Positions 16,647 to 23,831 of a DNA stretch of 64,000 nucleotides are shown here, one piece after another. The DNA is taken from positions 62,001 through 126,000 of the forward strand of contig JBOEGE010000006.1 of assembly GCA_050633265.1 (NCBI GenBank), read 5' to 3'. A program made the translations under genes and the position numbers. Source of the DNA: JBLHZY01 sp050633265. GTDB lineage: Bacteria > Pseudomonadota > Alphaproteobacteria > Rhodobacterales > Rhodobacteraceae. Within the stretch, counting starts at the first letter, position 1, and the number at the start of each line of letters is the position of its first letter. The notes under the pieces were generated by a model. That model saw nothing but the letters and a program-made list of their open reading frames with translations, made no database searches and was not told the DNA's origin.

Positions 16647-17237
16647 ATGAGTTCAGAGATTTTTAGGAAAAGATGCACTGCCGCATTGCTGATGACTCTT
16701 TGGGCGTGGGGCAACCCCACTCACGCACAGGGTTTGGTGCAAGATTTTGAAGAACTATTTGAACGCTGCCGTGCGTCTGTCGAAACAAACTCAGTATTTG
16801 ATAGCCGAGGTCTTCAAATGCGGGACGTTCCCGAGCGCCATGCACGCGACTGGGGCATTTCTTCAACACAAGAGGCTTGGACTTCTCCGGGGTCAGAGTT
16901 GTACGTTTTACTTACGGAGTGGACTTCTCGCGATGGTACAGAACGCCACCTTTGCAATATTCGACTGGCCAATGAAGAGTATGTTCTGAAGCCAGGCGAG
17001 TAAGCGCTGCTGCTGCGAAATTTTATGATAAACCAAGTCGAATTGATTGGTGTCGGAACTCATGAAGCTGACAAGCGGCTGTCTACTATTCCGCCTTTGG
17101 TAAATGCTGCATTCTTGCTGCTAGATAGGAACCCAAACGGGTGCATTGTAAGCAACAGCTTTGCATTCTCGCCCGAAGGAAAATTCTTTTCAGCAGGCTC
17201 CGGTGAACAGGCAGTGAAGCCCTGTGAAGCTGAATAG
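16647..17237 (+). pseudogene. Exported protein gene interrupted by an in-frame stop
   Basis: The frame from 16647 starts with a signal peptide (MSSEIFRKRCTAALLMTLWA...THAQG) and runs to a TAA at 17001-17003. The same frame then continues without a gap through ALLLRNFMINQVELIG to a stop at 17235-17237, with protein-like sequence on both sides. A single CAA-to-TAA change would explain it. Intact, it would be a periplasmic protein of about 196 residues with several cysteines (ERCRAS, HLCNIR, GCIVSN, VKPC). The family is unnamed. Alternative reading: two separate small proteins, less likely because frame and spacing are preserved. Confidence 0.6.
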
Positions 17238-17305
17238 ACTGGCTGTGCCGGTTTAATCTGCTCTCAATCCACAAGCGGTCATTTGGCAGAATAAGTCGAA
17301 CGATA

Positions 17306-17313
17306 GCAAAGTC
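17306..17313. repeat. Left target-site duplication of the transposon (GCAAAGTC)
   Basis: GCAAAGTC abuts the left inverted repeat and recurs at 21059-21066 directly outside the right inverted repeat. Eight bases is the duplication length reported for IS1595-family elements. Confidence 0.85.
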
Positions 17314-17338
17314 CGGCCTTATGTATCAAACGCACCAA
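17314..17338 (+). repeat. Left terminal inverted repeat (25 bp)
   Basis: Identical, as reverse complement, to 21034-21058. It begins CGGCCTTATGTATCAAACG. The match stops at the 26th base. Confidence 0.95.
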
Positions 17339-17374
17339 CAACATAGCTTATAAAAACAGGGCTGTGAATCCATA

Positions 17375-17791
17375 ATGCCTCGCATGGAACACACAATCTT
17401 CGGACTGATCAAGAAACGCGGCGAGATAGCAGGGCAGCATAAGCTGGCGCTAAAGGCCGCTGACACCCTCAAGGCCGATCTGGACGCCATAGACCGTGCG
17501 CTGGTGCTGTGCGGCTATGAGGACGACCCCAAGGGCATAGCGCCGCGTGGGAAGTACAAGCAGCTATTCGGGCGCAATGAACTCAAGCTGACCGTGCGGG
17601 ATATGCTGCGGGTTGCCCCTGCGGATGATGAAACGCTAACGGCGGCGATTATCGCGGCAAAGGGCTGGGGCGATGATTGCCACGTCGATGTGCGCAAGCG
17701 GGTGCGGCACTTGCTGCAACGTGAGCAGAAAGCGGGCCGCGTGGTGCAGGACTTTGGGCCGGATGGGTGTTTGTGGAAAATAATTCTTTAA
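17375..17791 (+). CDS. Uncharacterised transposon passenger protein
   Basis: 138 residues from ATG 17375 (an internal ATG at 17384 is equally possible). The N-terminal 45 residues look like a coiled coil (IKKRGEIAGQHKLALKAADT, then LDAIDRAL). A middle segment (FGRNELKLTVRDMLRVAP) and a C-terminal winged-helix-like part (DVRKRVRHLLQREQKAGRVV, then FGPDGCLWKII) follow. The arrangement suggests a small DNA-binding or dimeric protein, but I do not recognise the family with certainty. It is the first gene inside the left inverted repeat and is transcribed inwards. Confidence 0.65.
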   Translation: MPRMEHTIFGLIKKRGEIAGQHKLALKAADTLKADLDAIDRALVLCGYEDDPKGIAPRGKYKQLFGRNELKLTVRDMLRVAPADDETLTAAIIAAKGWGDDCHVDVRKRVRHLLQREQKAGRVVQDFGPDGCLWKIIL

Positions 17792-17854
17792 AGTTTATTT
17801 GTTTTTTTTGCTTGAAGACTCTACTTGGTAGGTAAGGAATGGGAGTCCCTAACA

Positions 17855-18277
17855 ATGCCCGTCAAGGATGTCGCACAGTATATATTGGATCAAAATGGGC
17901 CTATGACGTCCATGAAGCTCCAAAAATTGGTATATTACTCACAGGCTTGGGCGACCGTCTGGGACGACGACGTGCTGTTTGATGAGCAAATTCAAGCTTG
18001 GGATAATGGCCCTGTCGTCCGTGAATTGTGGGAGGCCAACAAGGGCAAATTCAAGATTTCCAATGTCGATGGCAGTGATTCAAGTACAATCAACGCCGCG
18101 CAGCGTGAGACTGTTGATCGTGTTTTGGCGTTTTATGGCGCGAAAAACGCGCAATGGCTTAGCGACCTGACACACATGGAATCCCCTTGGATCAATGCAT
18201 TTGCTCAAGGGCAGAATACCGAAATTACGCCGCAGGCAATGTCAGAGTACTATTCCACCCTTGCCCCCGCTGAGTAA
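17855..18277 (+). CDS. Panacea-domain antitoxin-like protein (DUF4065, SocA/GepA family)
   Basis: 140 residues from ATG 17855. The DUF4065/Panacea core is clear: VAQYILDQNGPMTSMKLQKL, then VYYSQAW, then DEQIQAWDNGPVVRELW, and the ending HMESPWINAF. Panacea domains are the promiscuous antitoxin half of many bicistronic toxin-antitoxin modules; SocA, in the same family, is a proteolytic adaptor. The next gene begins inside or immediately after its 3' end, the layout expected for such a pair. Assignment as an antitoxin follows from family and layout, not from any direct sign in this sequence. Confidence 0.8.
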   Translation: MPVKDVAQYILDQNGPMTSMKLQKLVYYSQAWATVWDDDVLFDEQIQAWDNGPVVRELWEANKGKFKISNVDGSDSSTINAAQRETVDRVLAFYGAKNAQWLSDLTHMESPWINAFAQGQNTEITPQAMSEYYSTLAPAE

Positions 18278-18782
18278 GTCAGAAGCCAGAATAGAGCGGC
18301 AAAACCTTAAAAGGATGAACGAGCGGGATAAATCGGCTCGACTTGTCGATGCCTACGTAAATGACAAGCCTGAAAGAACTGTTCGTCTTGGCGCAGACCC
18401 CCATTCCATCTTCCAAATGCCAGTTATTATCAAGTGCGAAGACCCTGATGTAGAAGGCGCTTGGAGTTGGGGTGTGGACAGGCAGTGGTGCCATGACGAG
18501 TGGGCTGAAAAGGTCGAGCCTAAATTCTCAGATTGGCAGAATCTGACTTGGGCGGAAATTGATAGTCATACTTCCGACACTCAACACAGAATGCATCACA
18601 ATATGAATTGCGAAGCTATCTGTGAAGAAGCGCAATACCGCATGATCGAAATTGAAAAATTCTTTGATACGCTTTTCCGATTCCGAGCGGGAAATCGTGA
18701 AAGGATTTGGGGCTACCGTATAACCAATACTTTCTATGTATTATGGTACGATCCCACTCACCAAATTTACCCAACGGGATGA
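18261..18782 (+). CDS. Putative toxin partner of the Panacea gene (uncharacterised)
   Basis: About 173 residues if started at TTG 18261, which overlaps the antitoxin gene by 17 bases. Other possible starts are CTG 18270 and ATG 18315 (MNERDKSARLVDAYVNDKPE); none has a good binding site, so translational coupling is likely. The protein is soluble. Its C-terminal block RIWGYRITNTFYVLWYDPTH is a compact beta-hairpin/strand motif seen at the end of several uncharacterised bacterial proteins. Trp-rich stretches (GAWSWGVDRQW, DWQNLTWAEID) and an HRMHHN motif are other landmarks. I recognise no catalytic motif. Confidence 0.6.
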   Translation: MPPLSKSEARIERQNLKRMNERDKSARLVDAYVNDKPERTVRLGADPHSIFQMPVIIKCEDPDVEGAWSWGVDRQWCHDEWAEKVEPKFSDWQNLTWAEIDSHTSDTQHRMHHNMNCEAICEEAQYRMIEIEKFFDTLFRFRAGNRERIWGYRITNTFYVLWYDPTHQIYPTG

Positions 18783-19744
18783 TTATGCCGCCCGCTGCCC
18801 ATACCCCTTCCAGTCGCGGCTAACAGGCGAACCCATCGCGTTAGACACAACAACCTTCGCCAGCGTCCCGTTGTCTGTACGGCGGTTGTCTTCCAACCAT
18901 GCAGAGTGGTTTGCGTACTGGTGCAGGTACTTTGGCGACACGCCGTGGTGCTGGCCTTGGATCATGTTGCGCAGACGTGAGAAGAACGATTCCACCATGT
19001 TCGTGTGTTTGCCGTGGTCGCTGTAAATTTCGCTGTGGTTCACGCGGTCAACCATCCAACCGTCGTGCAGCGTGTCCCAGTGGGAGGCCTCGTCGGCTGA
19101 CATTGTAGCGTCACGGCTTACGTTCTCGATTGCCAACGCAACGCCTTCACCTTCACCCATAGCGATGAATGGCAACGTGCGGCCCTCACGCTCACGCATA
19201 GCAACCACAACGCGGCGTGTGCCTGTCTGGTGCTTCTTGAGGCGACGATCAACGCGCTTGGATTTCATGTTGTGTGGGCGGATATGACCACCAAAATACG
19301 CACCGTCGATTTCAACGTGACCGTCGAGGACTTCACCAGTGTGAACCTCTTGCGCGATTGCCTCACGCAGCTTGTGGGCCAAAACAAACGCTGTTTTGTA
19401 CTGGCAATCAATGTCACGGCTCAATTGAACCATGCTGATACCCTTGGATGCGTTCACGGTCAGGCAAATCGCGGCCAACAGGTCAACAAAGTCCATCTTG
19501 CGGGATGCAAAGATTGTGCCAGACGTGACGCTAAACTGGTGCCACATGCCTTGCACTTGAACTTGCGGCGGGTGGTGATCTTGTACGCCTGATCGTGGTT
19601 GCACTGTGGGCAAACCGCTTCACCGTCAGTCTCAGGCCAGCGCATCTTGCAGAACAAACCATACGCCGCGTCTTCGCCAGCTTTGTAGATGCTGCGAAGG
19701 CTAAGTGTGCGGGATGCCGCTGAAAGAAGAAAGTGCTGTGCCAT
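18783..19744 (-). pseudogene. IS1595-family transposase, frameshifted
   Basis: Reading down from ATG 19744, one frame gives the N-terminal zinc ribbon (VCPQCNHDQAY, then KFKCKACG) and the other gives the DDE catalytic part. The frame switch is near 19540-19546, where ...CKACG must join HQFSVTSGTIFASRKMDF. The span is 962 bases, so one missing base restores 963, or 320 residues. The catalytic acids are visible: EIDGAYFGG, SADEASHWD and NMVESFFSR. No slippery heptamer is seen at the junction, so a one-base deletion or sequencing error is preferred over programmed frameshifting. The intact protein would cut and paste the element by its inverted repeats. Confidence 0.85.
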
Positions 19745-19844
19745 TTTATACTATATCCGTTGATTACATATCATATATAGTATGGTGACATACTGAATGC
19801 AATAGGATACATATCGTAAATAGTATTTATTTATCGGAGGCGAT
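19745..19844. promoter_or_regulatory. AT-rich divergent promoter with ATACTAT/ATAGTAT repeats
   Basis: This lies between the transposase and the DUF6471 gene. ATACTATAT at 19748-19756 and ATATAGTAT at 19775-19783 form an inverted repeat, and ATAGTAT returns at 19820-19826 just before the CGGAGG binding site of the DUF6471 gene. The arrangement suggests an operator controlling both directions. Confidence 0.45.
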
Positions 19845-20069
19845 ATGCCAAATCAGAACAATTGGGAAAAGCAGGCCGCAAACCTGCTCAAGTCAGAGTT
19901 GAAACGTAAGGGGGTGACTTACGCCCAACTTGTTGAAAGACTTGCTGATATTGGAATCAGCGAGAAAGAGGTTAACGTTGCTAACAAGCTGTCCCGAGGG
20001 AAGTTTTCAGCGGCGTTTATGTTGCAATGTCTAAACGCTTTGAAAACGGATATATTGCACTTGCATTAA
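19845..20069 (+). CDS. DUF6471 small DNA-binding-like protein
   Basis: 74 residues with GGAGG 6 bases upstream of the ATG. The sequence WEKQAANLLKSELKRKGVTY, then AQLVERLADIGISEKEVNVA and NKLSRGKFSAAFMLQCLNAL, fits DUF6471: a single helix-turn-helix-like domain with the conserved NKLSRGKFSAAF block. The palindromic repeats directly upstream suggest it may be an autoregulator of the transposon. The gene overlaps the next frame by 43 bases. Function of the family is not established. Confidence 0.75.
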   Translation: MPNQNNWEKQAANLLKSELKRKGVTYAQLVERLADIGISEKEVNVANKLSRGKFSAAFMLQCLNALKTDILHLH

Positions 20070-20992
20070 CCTGCGTTTCACTGACTTTCATTATTGGATA
20101 CGTCTGTATTACCTTTGCGTTCTCAGAAGGATACAAGAGCGCCGATAATGAGCATCAGAGCTACTACGCCAATCGTCAAGCCCGCGAGAAGGCTTATGCA
20201 GAATGCCTCGAACGAAGCCTTACGATCCCAATAGCGGTTAGCTGCGTAAACAACTCCCGCGATGCTAGCCGCGAAGATGAACGCGCCGAGCAAGATTTGA
20301 ACGCCCAGAGGGAGATGGCGCAATGGGCCAAGGGTATGCTCTGGGCCACCTTGATAATTGGAATGGGCACAATAATCACAACCGCTATCGGGGTATGGTT
20401 CGTGAAGCGTACCCTCGACTCCACGAATCTTGCTGTAAGTGAGACCAGCAAAGCTACCGCCGCTATGATCGAAGCCAACCAGATTATGCGCGACGAGCAG
20501 AGGCCGATCTTGGCCCCGAAAGGAGAAATTGTGCAACCCTTTGGGGATACGATGGGGGGTCAGATACCGCCACAGTTTGATTTTGCATTTGTCTTTAGGA
20601 ACTTTGGAAAAATACCTGCGAAGGTTATCGACGCCGTGGTGGAGGTTCAGCGCATTGAGGTCGCGGAGGGAAATGATCACCTTACAGGCACAATCAGGCT
20701 TGATGATCCGCGATCCCTTTCCCAGATTTATCTTAATGGCCAAGATTTCGTTACTCGTGAAAAATTGGTTCACGTTAAAGATTTTTTGACGCACGATCAT
20801 TACGTCCGGATTAAAGTCACTTACCTTCAAGCAATAGGAGATGAACCAGTCGGCACCTACACAGTTGAGCGATGGGGGCATCTGCGCCTTGAATATGAAG
20901 ATGGCAGAATTCGCATGGCAGGCGTTTTCGACGTTGCTGATGTCAAAACTATTGTCTTTGTTCCAGACCAAGATGGGCTGAAAATGAGTTAG
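20027..20992 (+). CDS. Two-pass membrane protein with a soluble C-terminal domain (passenger)
   Basis: 321 residues. TM1 is at about 10-32 (IALALTCVSLTFIIGYVCIT) and TM2 at about 103-125 (GMLWATLIIGMGTIITTAIG), separated by a charged helical loop rich in Glu and Arg. After residue 150 comes a soluble beta-rich domain (FDFAFVFRNFGKIPAKVIDA, then HVKDFLTHDHYVRIKVTYLQ and VGTYTVERWGHLRLEYE). Similar hypothetical proteins accompany mobile elements, but I cannot name this one. It starts inside the DUF6471 gene. The opposite-strand open frame here reads as a shadow. Confidence 0.65.
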   Translation: MSKRFENGYIALALTCVSLTFIIGYVCITFAFSEGYKSADNEHQSYYANRQAREKAYAECLERSLTIPIAVSCVNNSRDASREDERAEQDLNAQREMAQWAKGMLWATLIIGMGTIITTAIGVWFVKRTLDSTNLAVSETSKATAAMIEANQIMRDEQRPILAPKGEIVQPFGDTMGGQIPPQFDFAFVFRNFGKIPAKVIDAVVEVQRIEVAEGNDHLTGTIRLDDPRSLSQIYLNGQDFVTREKLVHVKDFLTHDHYVRIKVTYLQAIGDEPVGTYTVERWGHLRLEYEDGRIRMAGVFDVADVKTIVFVPDQDGLKMS

Positions 20993-21033
20993 AACCAAAA
21001 GCGCGAGAACCTTAATCATGCCTCACACCCCGC

Positions 21034-21058
21034 TTGGTGCGTTTGATACATAAGGCCG
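21034..21058 (-). repeat. Right terminal inverted repeat (25 bp)
   Basis: Reverse complement of 17314-17338 with no mismatch. Directly followed by the GCAAAGTC target duplication at 21059-21066. Confidence 0.95.
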
Positions 21059-21066
21059 GCAAAGTC
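21059..21066. repeat. Right target-site duplication (GCAAAGTC)
   Basis: Second copy of the 8-base duplication at 17306-17313. Rejoining the flanks at this octamer reconstructs the empty site. Confidence 0.85.
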
Positions 21067-21300
21067 CACTCAACCGACCCTTGCGCAGATCGTGGTGAAA
21101 GTCAGTTTTGGATCAAACGGTTGACGTCCGGGCCAATTGTGAATGGCCCCATTTTGGGCAGGTGTCCACAGAGGGCGACCTGTAAAAGCAAGGCCGCGAG
21201 GCGTTTCGTATCCCTTTCTCGCTTCGCCATTTAGCGCGCTTTGTCCTTCAGCTGCGATCAAAGGGATTGAGCCCGTCAAACTGCCACATGCCCGCCAAAC

Positions 21301-21328
21301 AAAAAGGCCGCACCAATCGGCACGGCCC
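21301..21328 (-). terminator. Hairpin terminator after the alcohol dehydrogenase gene
   Basis: On the minus strand GGCCG-TG-CC pairs with GG-TG-CGGCC around a short loop, followed by five T. It lies 27 bases past the stop codon. Confidence 0.65.
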
Positions 21329-21354
21329 TTCCATATTCTCAACTGCAATCGCGC

Positions 21355-22437
21355 TTACTTAAACGTAATCACATTGCGCCGCGCAGCGCCTGAGCGCGTA
21401 TCATCGAAGGCCTCGTTGATCTGCTCAAGCGACCAGCGCCCCGAGATCAGCTCGTCCAATTTCAGGCGGCCTTGTTGGTAGAGATCAACGATCCAAGGCA
21501 CATCACGCGACAGGATCACATCGCCCATATAGCTGCCGACCATGCCTTGGCCCATACGTGCAACGAGCAGTGGTTCATAGCTTGAGGTCGCGCCCGTATG
21601 GGGCATGCCGACCATGATGATCCGGCCCTGCGGCGCAAGGAATCGCGTCGCCGTATCATAGACTTGCGTTACGCCAACGGTGACAAAAACAGCATCCGCG
21701 CCGCGCCCGGTAAGCGCTTTGACCGCCTTCCAAGGCTTGTCTGCACCGTTAACAACATGGGTCGCGCCGAACTCTTTGGCGATCTCAAGCTTGTCGATGT
21801 TCAGATCGACCGCAATGATGCGCCGCGCGCCGGCAATCCGCGCGCCTTGGATCGCATTCAGCCCAACACCGCCGGCCCCAATCACAACAACATCTTGGCC
21901 CGGGCGCACTTGCCCAGTGTTGACCACAGCGCCAACGCCAGTGATCACGCCGCAAGAAATAAGCGCCGCGCTGTCCATCGGAATGCCATCGGGCAGCTTG
22001 GCGATCTGGCTTTGATCGACAACGGCTTTCTCGGCAAAGGCGGCGGTGCTCAACCCGTGAAAAATCGGCTGATCATCCATGGTGAAAAGCGGCCCATCGG
22101 CGGCCATTCCGGGCGCATCGCAATTGGCCGGGTGGGCTGTGTTGCACGAAGGGCAAGTCCCGCAAGAGCGCACCAAGGTTGCCAAAACCGCATCGCCAAC
22201 AGCAAACCCCTTTACGCCTTCGCCAACGGCCGTGATCCGCCCCGCGGCCTCATGCCCATAAACAGCCGGAAGCGGCGCAGGCCAGCCCCCATCGGCAAAG
22301 TTGATATCCGAGTGACAGATCGCGCAGGCTTCAACAGTGACCTCAACTTCACCCGCTTGAGGCGCGCGAATTTTGATCTCTTCGATTTTAAACGGTTTGC
22401 CAAATTCATGGCAGACGGCGGCTTTAATTGTTTGCAT
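21355..22437 (-). CDS. Zinc-dependent alcohol dehydrogenase (MDR family)
   Basis: 360 residues. It oxidises an alcohol, or reduces an aldehyde, with NAD(P). Catalytic zinc site: C in CAICHSD and GHE in YGHEAAG. Structural zinc lobe: SCGTCPSC...NC. Rossmann nucleotide motif: VIGAGGVGLNAIQ. Asp at the end of the next strand (AVDLN) favours NAD. The start was set at the second ATG (MQTIKAAVCHEFGKP) because GGGAG is 7 bases upstream of it, whereas the first ATG is one base from it. Substrate cannot be deduced. It stands alone between the transposon and an MFS gene. Confidence 0.88.
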   Translation of the reverse strand: MQTIKAAVCHEFGKPFKIEEIKIRAPQAGEVEVTVEACAICHSDINFADGGWPAPLPAVYGHEAAGRITAVGEGVKGFAVGDAVLATLVRSCGTCPSCNTAHPANCDAPGMAADGPLFTMDDQPIFHGLSTAAFAEKAVVDQSQIAKLPDGIPMDSAALISCGVITGVGAVVNTGQVRPGQDVVVIGAGGVGLNAIQGARIAGARRIIAVDLNIDKLEIAKEFGATHVVNGADKPWKAVKALTGRGADAVFVTVGVTQVYDTATRFLAPQGRIIMVGMPHTGATSSYEPLLVARMGQGMVGSYMGDVILSRDVPWIVDLYQQGRLKLDELISGRWSLEQINEAFDDTRSGAARRNVITFK

Positions 22438-22547
22438 AAACATACTCCCGAGTTGGTTTGACTCTGCAAAACGGGTGAGACGCCCGCAAGGCGAAACAGC
22501 TTTTCGGGAGGCAGAATTACGCAGGGTTACGCAGCGGGCACTGGGCT

Positions 22548-23765
22548 TTAGGTGGCTGAGTCAGGCCGAATTCGCGCAGGGCTTGCCAAGAAGACCATGA
22601 GCGCAACCGCAAGCAGAGCCCCGGCAAGGAAAAACGGCGCGCCAGGCAGATAGAGCGGGGCGCCGTCGCGGGTAAAGTTTGAGAACACAGATGTCATCAG
22701 CATCGGTGAAATGATCATAGAAACTGCCGCAACCGAGGCCATAACCCCCTGCAATTCGCCCTGTTGATCATCGGGAACCTTGCGCGACATGATCCCCTGC
22801 ATCGCGGGCATAACAATCCCGCCAAGCGCAGAAATGGGGATGAAGATCAATATTATCATGCCATTGGTCAAAAACCCGTATGCCGTAAACACCACCAGAT
22901 CGAGCAACATCCCCCAAACCACAGTGCGCCGCGCGCCGATCAAACGGATCGCCGGGCCAACAAGCAAAGCCTGCGTGAGCGCCATGCAAAGGCCAAACAA
23001 CGTCAGCGTCACACCGATCATCTGCGTGCCCCATTCAAAACGCTCAGCCCCGAAAAACGCCCAGACCGCAGGGTAAACAAAAAACGCGACTTGATAGATG
23101 CCAAAGACGATCAAAAGCCGCCCAAGCCCGGGCAGATTGCCAATCGCGCGAAAGGAATTCAGCGGGTTGGCGCGCGCCCATGAAAACGGGCGGCGGATGC
23201 GATCGGTCACGGTTTCGGGCATCACGAAATAGCCAAAGATCATATTGGTGAGCGACAGGGCAGCGGCGGTATAAAACGGCGCGCGCGTATCAATGCCCGC
23301 CATCAGCCCGCCAATCATCGGCCCCGCCACAAAGCCAACCCCAAAGGCCGCCCCGATCAGCCCGAAATTCTTGGCCCGCTCATCTGGGGCGGAAATATCG
23401 GCCATAAAGGCGGCGGCTGTGGAATGGGTCGCGGCGGTGATCCCGGCAATGAGCCGCCCAATCAGCAACAGCCAAATCGTGCCCGCGACAGCCATCAACA
23501 TATAATCAAGCGCCATCGCCCCGAGCGCGATCAAAAGGATCGGGCGCCGCCCATAAGCATCTGAAAGATTGCCAACAATCGGCCCAAAGAGAAATTGCAT
23601 CACGGCAAAAGACGTTGCCAAAACCCCGCCCCAAACGGCCGCATGAGAGAGGTCCGCGCCCGTCACTTCGCGCAAAAGATCCGGCATCACAGGAAAGATC
23701 AGCCCGATCCCGATGGAATCAAGCACGACCGTGAGCAGGATAAAAAGAATAGGCAAACGCGACAT
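22548..23765 (-). CDS. MFS transporter, TetA/TCR-like drug:H+ antiporter
   Basis: 405 residues with twelve predicted membrane segments. The MFS motif A is in the loop after TM2 (GNLSDAYGRRPILL). Motif C-like Gly/Pro sequence is in TM5 (GVGFVAGPMIGGLM). The N terminus LPILFILLTVVLDSIGIGLI is typical of tetracycline-type (TCR/Tet) transporters. A real tetracycline role is unproven; many environmental homologues export other compounds. The ATG at 23765 was preferred over an in-frame GTG three codons earlier. It starts 66 bases after the pca operon on the same strand and might be co-transcribed with it. Confidence 0.85.
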   Translation of the reverse strand: MSRLPILFILLTVVLDSIGIGLIFPVMPDLLREVTGADLSHAAVWGGVLATSFAVMQFLFGPIVGNLSDAYGRRPILLIALGAMALDYMLMAVAGTIWLLLIGRLIAGITAATHSTAAAFMADISAPDERAKNFGLIGAAFGVGFVAGPMIGGLMAGIDTRAPFYTAAALSLTNMIFGYFVMPETVTDRIRRPFSWARANPLNSFRAIGNLPGLGRLLIVFGIYQVAFFVYPAVWAFFGAERFEWGTQMIGVTLTLFGLCMALTQALLVGPAIRLIGARRTVVWGMLLDLVVFTAYGFLTNGMIILIFIPISALGGIVMPAMQGIMSRKVPDDQQGELQGVMASVAAVSMIISPMLMTSVFSNFTRDGAPLYLPGAPFFLAGALLAVALMVFLASPARIRPDSAT

Positions 23766-23831
23766 GCAAAACACTCAAATCAAGGGCCGGGGCCCGGTAT
23801 TCGATCTGATATATCTATGCTTTGCCGATAA

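Larger units (their letters stand above)
17314..21058. mobile_element. IS1595-family transposon with passenger genes, 3745 bp
   Basis: The element is bounded by perfect 25-bp terminal inverted repeats (17314-17338 and 21034-21058, starting CGGCCTTATGTATC) and by 8-bp target duplications. Inside are an IS1595/ISXO2-like DDE transposase, which is frameshifted, and five other genes: an uncharacterised gene, a Panacea-domain gene with its partner, a DUF6471 gene and a membrane-protein gene. Some IS1595-family members are known to carry passenger genes. The perfect repeats and target duplications point to recent insertion, although the transposase now looks defective. The insertion point is about 800 bases downstream of tRNA-Arg. 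Confidence 0.9.

Noticed and set aside
20123..21019. 298-residue minus-strand open frame opposite the passenger membrane protein
   Set aside because: Antisense shadow: no binding site, and the plus-strand frame has coherent membrane segments and domain layout.
16440..21070. Integrative island using the tRNA-Arg 3' end as attachment site
   Set aside because: No integrase is present and I found no second copy of the tRNA 3' end; the transposon explains the 17.3-21.1 kb part by its own inverted repeats.
21067..21354. Gene fragment to the right of the transposon
   Set aside because: Short frames on both strands show no recognisable protein sequence; only the dehydrogenase terminator is convincing there.
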